Source of the DNA: Rallus limicola
Lineage: Eukaryota; Chordata; Aves; Gruiformes; Rallidae
Reading direction: 5' to 3'
DNA: 64,000 bases
Assembly (NCBI GenBank): GCA_022605955.1
Contig: JAKCOZ010000032.1
Coordinates: 4,526,001 to 4,590,000, forward strand
The notes beneath the pieces were generated by a model. The model saw nothing but the letters and a program-made list of their open reading frames with translations. It was not told the DNA's origin and made no database searches. Made by a program: the position numbers and the translations under genes. Of this stretch, positions 1-12,500 are shown piece by piece (position 1 is the first letter of the stretch; every line of letters begins with the position of its first letter).

Positions 1-3000
1 CTGTCTCTTCCCTGGTTTATTTTAGCCCGCTTCTAGTTTGGCAGAAGCGGTCCGTCAGTGCACAGAGCCAGGCTGAGGAGAGGGAATGGGATTATTAAAT
101 CACCATGTCCTGTGAGTGCTGGGGGGACATGCCTAGGCAAGGGAGGAGAGTTCCATTTTGTGGCTGTCGCAGGTCACGTTCCATGCACGCAGCAGGGCTT
201 TGTGGGTAGACGTTACTACCTTCTGCCTTTCAAAGGGGAAAATACAATCTTGCAGATAGCACAGCTTAAGAAATTTGGGCTCCTATGTCTTCACACTGTG
301 GGTGTGAATTACCTGATATCTGGGCAGATAGGGAGCTCTTGCTCAAGTGTTCGTGGCTGCTTGCATGTCAATTGTCTCATCTCCAAGAGCAGAACTGAGC
401 TACGCTTGCAGTCTTGTCCTTCCTGGCAGCTGTGATTTAAGTGCCTCTTCTCTGCCCAGCTGCCTATTTCTGTGACAACATAGGAGCTTTCTGTCACTCT
501 GGTTTCCACCTGATCTTAAGTACAAGTGAAACTGGCCAATAGATCCAGGGATTAGCAAGCAGCACGGTGCCCTGAGCACCCTTTCCTCAGGCTGAGAGAA
601 TATCACCAGCTCAGTCGTCTATCCCCATTAGCCAGTGGCAGCTACCTTTTATTAAAGCTTCCCTTTACTAAAGTAAAGCCCTGAAGATGGGGGAGAGGAA
701 ACAGCCTAAGAAAGCATTAATGGGCAAAGTGTTGGGGTAGTGGCTGTTGAGGCTGTTGGCCCTGGTCTGAGACCTTCCTACCTGGGCCTATGGCCATTAC
801 AGTCTTTTCACTTGATCTCCTTTCAGACCTGGCTGCCAGTACTCTGCTTGAAGTCTTGGCATCCTGGACTCCATTTATCTAATCCTCCTCCTCCCTGTAG
901 CTGTCTGCCAGCAGGTCCCGTGGATCTCTCTTGGCCCTCCCTGTGGACAGCAAACCCTGATCTACGTGCTGCGCAGGGCAGTAACCACGGCGTCATCCCG
1001 TATGTCTCGCTGGGTTCTGGCCTCCAGGCTGCCTCAGTCTCCAGAGAATCCTTTCAGTGTCACACCTCTAAGATGTTGTCTCTCACTCACCTTCGCAGCT
1101 AACTCTGTTGTCCATGCTCTCATTCTCTGTTTTTATTCCTGCAAGGTTTTGACCTTGCACAGGACTAGGTCTTCTCTTCACAGAGCGCTCGTTTCTCCTG
1201 CCTGCTGGTCTAGTTGCATCTGTGCAGCCCTGTGTTAGCACAGCCTTGGCTGGTGGTCTTACCTGCAGCTCAGACCCCTCCTGATCTGCCTCTGTCAAGT
1301 TGCTCATCTCTTGCTCACTCTTAAATCCCAGTTTGTGTCCCTGGGAGGTCTGCCATCCGCTTAGAAACATTTTCATACATTTATCTCTGCTTTCCCCAGT
1401 GTTGCCAGTCACATTCAGAAGGAGCTGCCTGGGAACATCTGCAAACCTTTGCATACTCCTTGTCCTAGAAAGCTGCAGAAACCCAAACTTGGCCAGGGAA
1501 TGCTGAGACCACTGCTGACCAGGCTAATCAGGTTTAATTTTTCTTCCTCTTGCCTGACCTTCTTTCTGTCTCTCCTTCAGTCATTTTGTTCTGTGTCTTG
1601 ACAGCACCGAGTCTTGTAAAGCTCTTCTTCATGTGGGAACATATTTCAGCCTAACTTCAGCTACCTTGGATTCAGACTGTACTTGGAACCAGCACCCAGG
1701 CATGAACCCTCCTAATACCAGTGATGGCAGTATCTCAGAGAGCGGCGCCCGAGATGTAGTGTGCCTTTTGCTGCTGCCAAGACATCAAGGAGCTTTCAGG
1801 AATCTCCCAAAGTGGCAGCATCTGAAGCTGTCCTACAGCAGGACATGTCTCTGTGGGTGAAGGCAGAACGTCTGGGGCTTCAGTTCCTGCTCTCCACGCT
1901 GCGTGGGTACAGTGTGCCCCAGGCTGGAAGCTGCGGGGTCGTGTTAGCACTGCTTGGTGCTCTGTGCCTCCCAGGAGGGCCCAAAATGTTCCTGGTACTG
2001 CTTACATCAGCTCTAGAGTTTCTATTTTCAGTTAGAAATGTAGAATTCGGTCAGTAACAGGTATTTGGGGGGTTGCATACATTAGCCAAGGAATATATGG
2101 CGCTTTATTTTTCTGCCCTTCCTTCTCCCAGTATTAGCAAAAGGGTTTCTGGATATATTGCTGCCTGTTAGTTGAAGGAGTATATTGCAGCCCTGTACGT
2201 CTCTCAATCACTCCGCCAGCCGGTAATGCCACTCTAATACCACTTTATCTCACAGCAGGGTCTGCTAGAAAGCACATCAGTAATGAAAAACAGTAATTCA
2301 AAACTGTGCCTTGCAGAGCAATAAGAGAGCTTATAGATTTGTCCACAGCAACGGGATTTCTCAGGGTAGGCGGAGAAATCCAAATAGGTTTCGGTGACAG
2401 CAGCGGCGCGCTTCTCTTCCTGTTGCAATTTGCCGGTGCGAAACATGGCAGGGTTAGGTAAACTCCAGTCCTTGAATGAAGCTCAGGAATGGCAGCAGGG
2501 AAGAGAAAGGACCAGGTGTGCAGGTGTGAGGATTTCTTCTGGCCATTGAGCATTTGTGAGGGACTTTATTTCCCTCTGATGCAGTTACCATGACAACCAT
2601 TCATTTATATTTTATTGCATAGGATTATGTTGGTGGGAATATGCTTTCTAACTTCTTGTGTGCGTGTGTCTTTAAGACCTTTTGTGAGACGAACCTTGTG
2701 TTGAAATATGGAACACTTCAGGTGTCATTCATGCTGTGGTGTGGTCAGGGCTGACAGGCAATGAAGCAGGACTGAGGGGAGGCTCTTCTGAGGCTAATTT
2801 AATATAAATACGGGGAGGCGGCTCACCTGGGCAGGCTCATTGCTGCTGTGGTGCAGTGGGAGGTCCGGATGACTGAATGACCTTGGAATTCTCCTTCTAC
2901 AGTCACGTAGGTGTCAGAGTGAGGAGAACTGAAATGTCTGTCTGAGGATGCAGGTGGAAAAGGGGAGAGACGTTGCAGCAATATTGCCTTGGGAAAAAAA

Positions 3001-6000
3001 AAGTAAATAAAATCACAGTTGGGTCTTTCAGAGCTGTGCAAATAGAGTGTTCCCAGTCTTAACAGGCTGCAGATGAGGCACGGAAAAGAAATATGATTGC
3101 TGTAATATATGGCAACCTGTACATATCAAACATCGGTAATGAGGTATTGTATCTCAGAGGGGAAGGGACAGAAAATGGGCAGGGTTTTTCAGCCCGCAGC
3201 TCTTTGGGCACTTCTGAGGGAATGCTGTTTCTTCTGGCTCGCTCCTTTGTTTGTGGAGCAGGGTGGGAGAGGGCATATAGCTGGTGTGCTGTATCCTGCT
3301 GTTTGGAGGAAGGGGGAAACCCCAAAAAATAAAGCTGCAAGCACTGGAAGCTCTTAAGTCTGTAGAGAGGATGCAGCCAGAGAGGCAAAGCCAAGGATTT
3401 TGATCCTTCACCTTGTCATGTAGGAGGCCTGTAGTGTGGTGTGGTCTGTGGTTTCCTTTATAAGGCCTTAGACCTGGAGGAACAATGTGCTTGGGCTTTG
3501 CAAAAAGAGATGTGGAGACTCTGGATAAAATCCTCTGGGTGTCCTCTAAAGGAGGAGAGCAGAGGTTAGGAGTCTTAAGTACCAGGAAGGGGGGAAAAAA
3601 TGCATTTTTAAGACTAAGTGGAAAGGAGTCGTTGATTCTTTTGACTGTGACGTGGTAGCATCAGAGAGAGGAATAAGGTGAAATGGGTAGTCCTCACATA
3701 CGGGCAGTGTGTAAAGGGGATATTCCTCCTACCTCTCAGTACATCCTTGGAGAACACAATTATGAACAGTAAATTTTTAGGGAGATGATAGAGTCTGTTT
3801 TCTGTCTTTATATCTGCTGGTGAGTCCCTGCAAATAGGCCGCTTTCATCTTCCCCTGTTGAATATGGGGATCCCCTGCTGTGACACCTCGCCTCCCCTAA
3901 ACTGGTGCTCTGCTCTCCATAGGGCTGGAAGCCACTGCTTGCCACAAGCTGCTGTGACGTGTGCTGTGAGGGGTCACACCTTCCACAGCACGGGGAGGGG
4001 GTTGGGAAATTGGTGAAAGGGGAGCTTGTTGCTGAGAGAGGAGCTTGGGGAGCAACGTCCATCTCTGATGCTGAATTTCACTTCTCACTCTTGCTTTTAG
4101 GGTTGTACCTTTACTTTCAGAGAGTTCCTTCAGTCTTTGGAAGATGTCTATAAAGCCCAAAAATCAGAGTGTTGACAGAATCACATCTCTTGGGCTCCTC
4201 CTCCCTGGAGGAGGGTGGGATTTTTCCCATAGCAGTAGCTCTGAGCACTTGCTCCTAGGCTCTGCGTGGCAGTTGCCTGGCCCTGCTCGCCAGGACTGAT
4301 ACCACTGGGTAGGGCAGCTTCCCGTAAGGCGACACAGCGGTTGGTGATAGCGTATCATAATTGGGCATTAAAATAAGTGGGTTCAGAGGGGGTTTTTTGC
4401 ATCTCAGTGAGCAGCATCCAGCCATGAAGGGCTGCTAAGACGCCTGCAGAAATGTTCCCTGTTCCAGGGAGAGCTACCTCTGACGTAGCAGCTATTTTAT
4501 GTGTGGGAAAAGTGGGATCTGCCGGCCTGTGGAAGAGTAGGGGTGTGAGCGGGGTTTTTAGGAGCTCCCTGAAATACTAGGGAGTAAACCAGGGGGGTTA
4601 TCTAGGTCTTGGCCTGCTCACTGTGCACTGCTCTTCCCTGCAGATCTCCCCAACAGTGGTAGCGTGGTTTGTGGAGGTGACATGCCGTCACTTTGTCAGC
4701 TCTCAGCCCACGCTCAGGTGTTGGAAAGCTCAGGGGGAAACTCTTTTTTTGAGGGAGGTTGATGTTTACAGTACAAACTGTGCTGGGGCAGAATATGAGG
4801 GTAGGGCTTTTGCTTTCTGACCTGTGAACTACTTTCTCCTTATTGTATGTCATCTGTGTGTACTGTAGGAGTGACATCATCTGGTTGTCCGTGGCAAGGA
4901 TAAATCTTTTTCCCAGTTTCTCTTACTTGAGAAACTTGTTTTGTGATGGGCCAAATATCCTCTGCCTGCAGATATGCCTAGAGCAAAAAGGCTGACAGAG
5001 GAATCACGTCCTGTGCATGCTAACAGTGGTATGAATTCAAGCTGAGAGAGGAAGGTGGGCAGAAGTGAGATGGAGCCATGAAACCTCAAAAGGCTGGATT
5101 CAAAACTCTCTTCCAGAGGCTCCTGGTATACCTGTGGTAGTTAGTCTGTTCTTTTAGGCTGCTGCACTGTGCTGAGGTTTTGCAGCCTGCCTTGTCTGCT
5201 GCTAGCGTGGTATGATTTGGGGGTTTGGTCACAGTCAAGTAGTTAGCAGCAGTGGAAGGTGCTCCCTCTGTTTTGGGGACCACCATGCTTTGCCAGCCTG
5301 CAGCTGCTGGAGCAAGCTCCCAGCTTCCGTGTTGCAGGCTGGCTCACCCCTTGTCCAGCCCATAAGCACTGCTGTGAAGAAGAGTATGGATGTTGTCAGT
5401 AGGCATGAGAAATGCCGAGTGGGATGTGAAGCATTAAACTCTGTCGGGCTGAGCTACTGCAATGTTTAAACCTCTGAAAGATTTTATTTCAAAGTCTGAA
5501 GGCACAGCTAGAAACTTCAAAGCTGTCATTCTCAGGCGGTGAATTTTTCCAGATGGAGAAAGGCTTCGGTGGCCTGGCAAGTGGTGTTGGCTTCTTCTGG
5601 AGTTAAAAGTGGAAGTTATTTAACGCGCTGGTGGGAAATGGCCGCTAAGTGGAAATAATTGTTTTAATATGGGTGTGTTAACCATCCTTGAGGTATTTTT
5701 ATAAATATCCTAGAACAAAAGAGCATGTTTTTTTTAAAGCTGAACGTAATGGCTGCTCCACCTGGGAACAGTTCTTCCCCAGCAACAACATGTAACCCTT
5801 CTCATAGGGGGGATTTTAAACTTAATTCATCTCAGCAAACTATAGGGCACATGGGAATGAGAAAAACATAATTATCAGAGCTGGTATTAGCTGTGCTTGT
5901 GTCATGAGGTGCATCCTGTGTTTAGGCAGGATTTAGAGTCCGTTTGGAGCTTGTCACTACAGCTGGTTCCAGCTTTATTGCACAAAAAAAATTGACTTGA

Positions 6001-6407
6001 CTCAAGTTTTAAATCTGTTCTGACTTGCGTTGGGCTCGTTGCTGATGGCAGCTGCTGCCTTGACAGCTCTGGAAGTCTCCTCTTGAAATCCCGTGCTGCT
6101 CTTCCTGAATCTTTAGTTAGAACCTGTCATAAGGAGCTTCCCGGCTGCTGTTCAGCAGCTCTGAGGAGAAGGCAGGCAGGGGAGCATACCTGAGGCAGGG
6201 GGCTGCACCTCGCCTGCTCTCAAAGCCTGTGAAATCCTGTTACTCGATTCAGTTTTGAGTCGCCGCCAACCCAATCAGTGATGCAGAGAGAAAAGGTTTG
6301 ATGTCAGTGGCATGGTACCTGTTCTCTGTAGTATTTATCCCACTGACGGGGTGTGCGTGCGTGTGCACATGAGATAAGATGCCTGTGTATGATTGATTGA
6401 TTTGTAG
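1..6407 (+). other. ASCC1: ASCC1 intron (or upstream region), no exon recognised
   Basis: This stretch precedes the first ASCC1 exon I can recognise. ASCC1 upstream exons should encode a KH domain and the start of the ligase-like domain. I looked for a coding segment that would lead into the DHGV start of the next exon and found none, so the region is read as intron sequence. All open frames are short, lack family similarity and overlap on both strands. There is no transposon I can name. The last 50 bases carry a short GATT/GTGTGC-rich run and the acceptor TTTGTAG at 6401-6407. Confidence 0.6.
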
Positions 6408-6544
6408 GATCATGGGGTCAGCAGCAGCCTGTTCCAGAACCCAGCAAAGCTTCACCTGACTCTTGGGACGCTGGTACTTCTGAACGAGCAAGAGATCCAG
6501 AAAGCGCGTGACCTCCTACAGCGATGCAAAGAGGACTTTGTGGA
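6408..6544 (+). CDS. ASCC1: ASCC1 coding exon (first in window; first 2H motif)
   Basis: Acceptor TTTGTAG and donor GTAAGT flank 45 codons plus two bases. The exon starts DHGVSSSLFQNPAKLHLTLG and contains the first H-x-T motif of the 2H phosphoesterase fold. Confidence 0.93.
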
Positions 6545-9500
6545 GTAAGTGATAAAAAAGGGATGTCACCACCCAGGGCGTGACTGGAGGGGAAGGCAGC
6601 AAGCTGTCTTTGACAAAGGACAGGGAAGAGAAAAGCAGCTCAGTAGTCTATTTCAACTCCAGAAATTTAGAAAAAGGCTGAAACATTTCAAATGGGAGCA
6701 GAAGAAACCAACAGGCGGTCGCAAAGAATCTGATACGCTGTTCGGCTCAAACCCTCAGCGTTCCCCAAAAACCTGCCCTGCTCCTTTCCTTCTCACGTGC
6801 GTCCCTGTTATTTTTGTGCCATTGTCCCCCGCCTGCTGCAGAGGGAAGGACGAGCTCCATTACCTCTGTGCCTTGCCTGCAGCAGGCTCTGGCACACACT
6901 GCTTCCCTCCTGCCTCAGAGCAGATGCTGAGGTGTCCTTGACATGCATTTCTTGATGCGGGGAGCTGTGTGCAGGGAAACCAGCGTGAGCCACATGTGAG
7001 TAATCAGTCTGAGGCAGTCACTGCTGCTCCTGGACCGGGGCTTTCCTCGCTGCAGATGTTAGGGCTTTAACTGTAAGTGGGGTTGAATGACACCATAATT
7101 AGCTTGTCTCTGTTCAGTTTAGAAATTGGAGGTGGCCTGAGGGATTGTTTTATTTTATTTCTGCAAAGCCTTTACACATAGAGCACTGAGCCTCTATATT
7201 AATTTATTTATTTATTTATAAGTGAGGAATTAACCATGCTGTGCCAACCAGTATCTGTGGGAAACTGTGGCATGGCCAAAATTCATACCTCTGCCTTTAA
7301 AATGATAGCTCTGGTGGTTCAGCCATTAAAGAGAAAAGCAAGCACATGTTTCCAGGGGACAGCTCTGCCCATGGTGTTTGCAAAGTGCCATAAGTGGATT
7401 GCACTGAGGCAAAGGACAATCTTTGCTCCCCATTTCCTTTTGTGCAGGGGGGAATCAGCACTTGAACATAATCTTTAGGTTATTTCCCGTGCCATGCCCA
7501 AATAAATATACTTTGAAAGTTAATTCAGGCTCTCTCCTACCCATGGAAGCCTTCATCAGCGTTCATTTACTGAACACAGGCAGTGCCTTGTGAGGGCAAG
7601 TGTGCCCTCTTTACCCTCTTAGAATATTCAGCCTCACATGCAGGCAGTGCCCTTGTGCTGTCTTCATCCCAGGAAGCGTACTGGAAAGGGAAGTGACGCT
7701 CTCCTTATTCCATCCAGGAAGCTTTGCCCAGAATCTCTTGGGCAAGCTGAACAGAAGTGAGCACTGGTAAAGCCAAGTCACACTCATGTTGTTAACTCGT
7801 GTGTTACTTCTGCCTGTACTTTCCATGAGACAACAGCACTTAACTCGAAGGGAAGCCTTCACTGCAGCACCCTGTGATGTTCCAGTGGCAAAGGGAAGGA
7901 GTTGGCGTGTTTGGAAGCATAGAGGCTTTGCAGTGGGTTTGCAGGTGTGGGAGTGCATTACATCCCACGTGCGTTTTTGGTTTCGCCTTCCTGCGAGAGT
8001 AACTGGAGCTGATTTTTAAACAGCCCTGTTTACTTCCAGCGTTTGTAAGTGGATGTTGAAATGTACTTAAAACTCCATTCTGTATCAAGTGCTTTTCCCT
8101 GGGAAGCTCAACAAGCCGCAGGCTCTGTGTCACGATCGCTCTCTTGGCAGGGAAGGTGGGAGCTCCTCTGCAGTGGGAACTCGTACCGTTCTATTGCGGG
8201 TGGCTTTTCTGAAATGGAACTGGAGATCTCTGCCTGGAGATGGCCTGCAAACACTGACAAGTTGACTTAATGCATGTCTGAAGGCTTTTACAGGATTCCT
8301 TGAGGACAGCTGCTACAGCCTTTCAGGCTTAGAACTTAGGGACCTGCTTTTTTGGGGGGGGTTTAGTTTGTGGGTTTTTTTCAGTGCAAACAACCTGAAA
8401 GATATGGGAATGGGAAGAACTCCTCCGTAGAGTTCACTGCCACATGGGGGTCTATGTAACATGGAAGTCCCACTTAACTTCAAATTTGTGGTTAACAGTA
8501 ATAAAAACTGTATTTTATGTCATTCTCTTAGTAAACCCAAATATTTAATGCATGCACTCTGTGTTGTGTTTCAAAAGCAGGTGTGGTGTTCTATTTTTTA
8601 ACAGAAGGGATTTTCTTACGTTGCAGCCAAATAGCCGGCGGCGAGCCCCTGACCGTGGAGGTGGCAGGAGTGGAGTACATGAACGACGACCCTGCCATGA
8701 CAGACGTCCTTTATGCCAAAGTCCACATGAAGGATGGCTCAGACAAGTGAGTTCCCCATGATTCTTTCTTCTATTCCTCCTCAAAGTGCTGCAGCAGCAG
8801 TAGCCAGTGTGCCAGAGGAATCTGGTGGGTACTACTACTGGTTCTTGGGCCGGCAGTCAGGAAGATGAAGTCGTTCTTGCTTCCTAAACCAGTTAAGGCA
8901 GTGATGTGTTTGCTCTTTAAATCAGTCACTGGTGGTGCGGCTGAAAGATGTCATTTGTTTCTGTAGCAGTCTGTCAGATTGAATAATGGTGTCGTGGCTC
9001 GCGCGGTGAGAAGATGGCCAAGGAGATACTCCTGAGATGACTTAGAAGGCAGGACAGCTTGGCCTGTGATGTCTAGTTCCCAACCTGCAATCCAGATTAA
9101 TCTGCACAGCCTGGCAAGTGTATTCTGAAGCACTTAATTATTTTTAAAACCCAGTTACGCCAGAAGCTCCCTGGAAAAGCAGGGCTTGGTTGCAGAGTTG
9201 GGTTTGGTGTGTGTAAGCCGTTTGGAACAGGCACTGGGTGTGACACGTCCCATCTTCTGAGTCGCTGGAGTGACATCTCGAAGCCTGGCTGTCGTATGTG
9301 TGTGCACTTCCCATTCCCCGCCGCAGCTGGTGGCGTTAGCTCCATAGGCAGCACTGCCTGACATATGGCTGTGTCTGGACAGCCTTCCTGCCTCTTGTTT
9401 TTGACCAGTGGCAGCACTGCCTTTTTTTCTTGGTGCTTTCTGGGGAAATGTGAGAGATGTGCTGCCAGTTGAGATTGGTGCTGAACAGTGTAGGGGAGAA

Positions 9501-12500
9501 GCCAAAATTCCTTTAGCCTTCACTCTCTAAGCCTGAGACTTTTCCTGGTGGCGCTGCCCTGGTGCATCTGTCCTGTTGCTAAAGGATGGCAGGGGCTAGA
9601 AGGGAAGCAGGAGAGCATGAGCAGTGCAGCTGGAGTAGGGAAGAAAGGACATGTTCTGGCATCTCCTTTCCCTGAGGGCTGAGGAGACAAGGGAGGGCCC
9701 CTGCTTAAAACAGCACTTTGGAGGCTGTGTTGAAGTAAGAGATCGGAAGTAGGATAAGGAAATGGGTGGGGAAATGAAAATGTACAAGTTGCTGGGAGGC
9801 AGTAGGAATGGAAATCTTTTCCTCTTCTTGGCTTTTCCACTTTGAAGTCTGTCCTAACCTGAAAGAGACGAGATAAAACAAACTGGGGGGAGTGGGGTGG
9901 GGTGTGGAGAACCAGAATAGAGATCAGCCAGGAAACCCAAGAGAAGTGCAGGGAGAAACAAGGCAGCAGCACTCAGAAAGACAAGGTGGGGGCAGACACT
10001 GGGGTGACCCAAATGCCTTTCTGTGCATTTGCTATAGAAAGCACAGAGAGCTGAGCTACGGGTCTCTCTTCTCCTGAGTCACCAAGCTGTGGATCATCTC
10101 TGAGGCGTGCTGCTTGCGAGTCGGCTTGCATCTGAAAATAAGCCTGTGACCTGAGGAACTGGCAAAGAGGTGCTGAGGAGTGGAACTAGGGCCTGAAGTC
10201 AGGCAGTGATGTCTGCCTGTGCCTGGGGACAGCTTGAGTTGCCGGTGCTGCTTCAGATGCCAGCCATATCTGTTTAGCTGAGAACTCGGTCACAATGCTA
10301 ACAGAAAGTGCTGGTGTGCAGTAGTGGTGGCCGAGCTGATTTTGGCAGGGGAGAGAAGTGAGCTCTTTAAATCCTCCTTGCCTTGAAACTGAAAATGACC
10401 ATGGCCCCCGCCTACTCCCCCCCTCCCACCACCTTGAGAAAAGGCTGATGTCTCCTCTGCCCTTCAGTGATCTGTTCACTCAGGTTGTGACCAAACCCAG
10501 ATCTTGTGCTTTGCATGGCACCTGGAGGCTCCCAGACTTCTCTTCCACAGCACCTTTTTTGCTCTTTGCCTGACAGTGTGCTCAGAGAGGACCAAGAGAC
10601 TTAAGGTTTTTATCCTTGGCCCAGGCCGGTCCTGCCCTCACCTGTGAATTAACCCATCTGGTGCTTCTTCCCCAAAACAGCCCCCTCACTGTTAGCAAGC
10701 ATCTGTAAACCACTTGGCTTTGCAGGGGGGAAGGGAGATACTCTTGTGTTGATGGCAGGCAGCAAAAGCTGCTTTTGCTTCCCTTGAGATTCCGGCCCAG
10801 GAGCGTTGGGCAAACGGTGATTATAAAGAGGAGACAAATGGTGATCCCTCCGGAAAGCCCCGCTTTGTTTTCTGGTCTGCTAGGCGAATGGCTGCTGAGC
10901 AGCTCCGTGCACCTCTTGCCTGCTAAAACCCACCAAGCTTTGCCTGGGGAAATGGGGAAAGCAGTTATGAAGCAGAATTTCTCAGCTGCAAAGCCAGTGC
11001 GAGAGGGGAGAGGCAGCCACGTGGTTTGCTGTGCTGGATCTGACTGCTGCAACCCACATTTTGAGAGGTGTGTGCCTTCCTGTCTCATGCAAGACATCTT
11101 GCTAGCTCTGCGTAGTTCCTGGCATGGCTGAAGGGTGGAGTTCCTTCCTGATCTTTTGGATGATCTTGATCAGCTTAAGTTATAAAGCAGGAGATTTGAT
11201 TTACCCTGACTTAGCTTGCATAACTGCAGACGGAATTAGGGGTTGGCAAGCCCTTCTGCACATATAATGGCTCAGACTGAGAGAGGGATCATGCTCTGAT
11301 GCCTCCCACGTGGCAAATAATTTCCATTATAATTCATTCTAATTTGTTTTATTTCCTTGATTAACTTTATAACGTAATAAAGCACCATTTTCACTTGAGC
11401 TATTCTCTGTTAATTTGTTCTAGTATTGTCTGTAATGATATTCATTTAATCTTTGTCATTGCTAATTTTAAAAATCGCTGATGTAAAGCCAGAAAGTGGT
11501 AGAAAACCAGGACAATTGGTAGTTTAAGAGTCTTGAAATCATTGCATGGGGACTGGCAGCCCATGAGGGGCAGTACAAAACCTGTGGTGGTGTAGGGCCT
11601 TCCCTTCCCTGCATTCTGGGGAGGGGGGGTGTTGAGGGAGCAGCCTTAGAGAGACCATACCAGGTGGGACCTGGTGGAGCAGGGAGCTGTCGAACCCCTC
11701 GGACGTGGTGAGAGGAGCCCAAATTCTTCGGCATACAGCATAATTCTCACTTGCCTTGTTTTGGGAGATTGGGAGTTCTTGTTCTAGTACATCCTTAGTG
11801 CTTTTGGTAAGGCTGGGGCACTCCAGAAGCTTTGTGGGTGGACAGCCTGGAAGTTCCTTCAGATCTTGAGGCATAAGATACGTGAGGGCACTGCTCCCAT
11901 CACCTACCTGCTCCTGCTGCCTGTCCTAGGAAAGGCACAGACGCTTTCATCCGTGACTGAGGCCAGACAAGGTGGGAATAAGTCCTTTGACTGCTTGCTC
12001 AGTAGCTCCAAAGCTGGAGTGTTCACTGGAGTGTGCCATCTGGGTTTGTCTGCCAGGATATTCTGGGCTCTCCCAGAAATTAAGCCTGCTGACAGAGTTG
12101 CTTATTTGGGGCAGAGAGGGTCAGAGATCCAGCCCGGCACACCAGACAGGTCAGGTCGCAGTCCCTGATCAGAGCAGGTCTGTGAGGAATCGAGGTGTCG
12201 CAGGCACCCTACAGGTTTGCAGGTTTTGGTGTTTGTAAGGGGAGTCACATTGTGGTTCCTGGCAGTAGAAAGATGAATCCTTCAAGTCCCAGTAACGTCT
12301 GTCACTGTGAACAAGCTCTTTGCTATGCTAAATCAGCCCTTCCTCGTGGAACACGCACAGCAGAAGTGATCGCAGAGGAAGCTTTGCCAAACAGCCAGAA
12401 CTTGCTGTGTTACAACTCAACCCTGATGGTTGTGTTCGCCTTCCATCAGGGACCAGGTCCCTTTCCCTGTGTGAGTGCAGAGACTGTCTTACAGATGCTG

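Noticed and set aside
4080..4160. Possible upstream ASCC1 exon after a TTGCTTTTAG acceptor
   Set aside because: The translation in any frame does not resemble the KH or ligase-like part of ASCC1, and no donor in phase follows.
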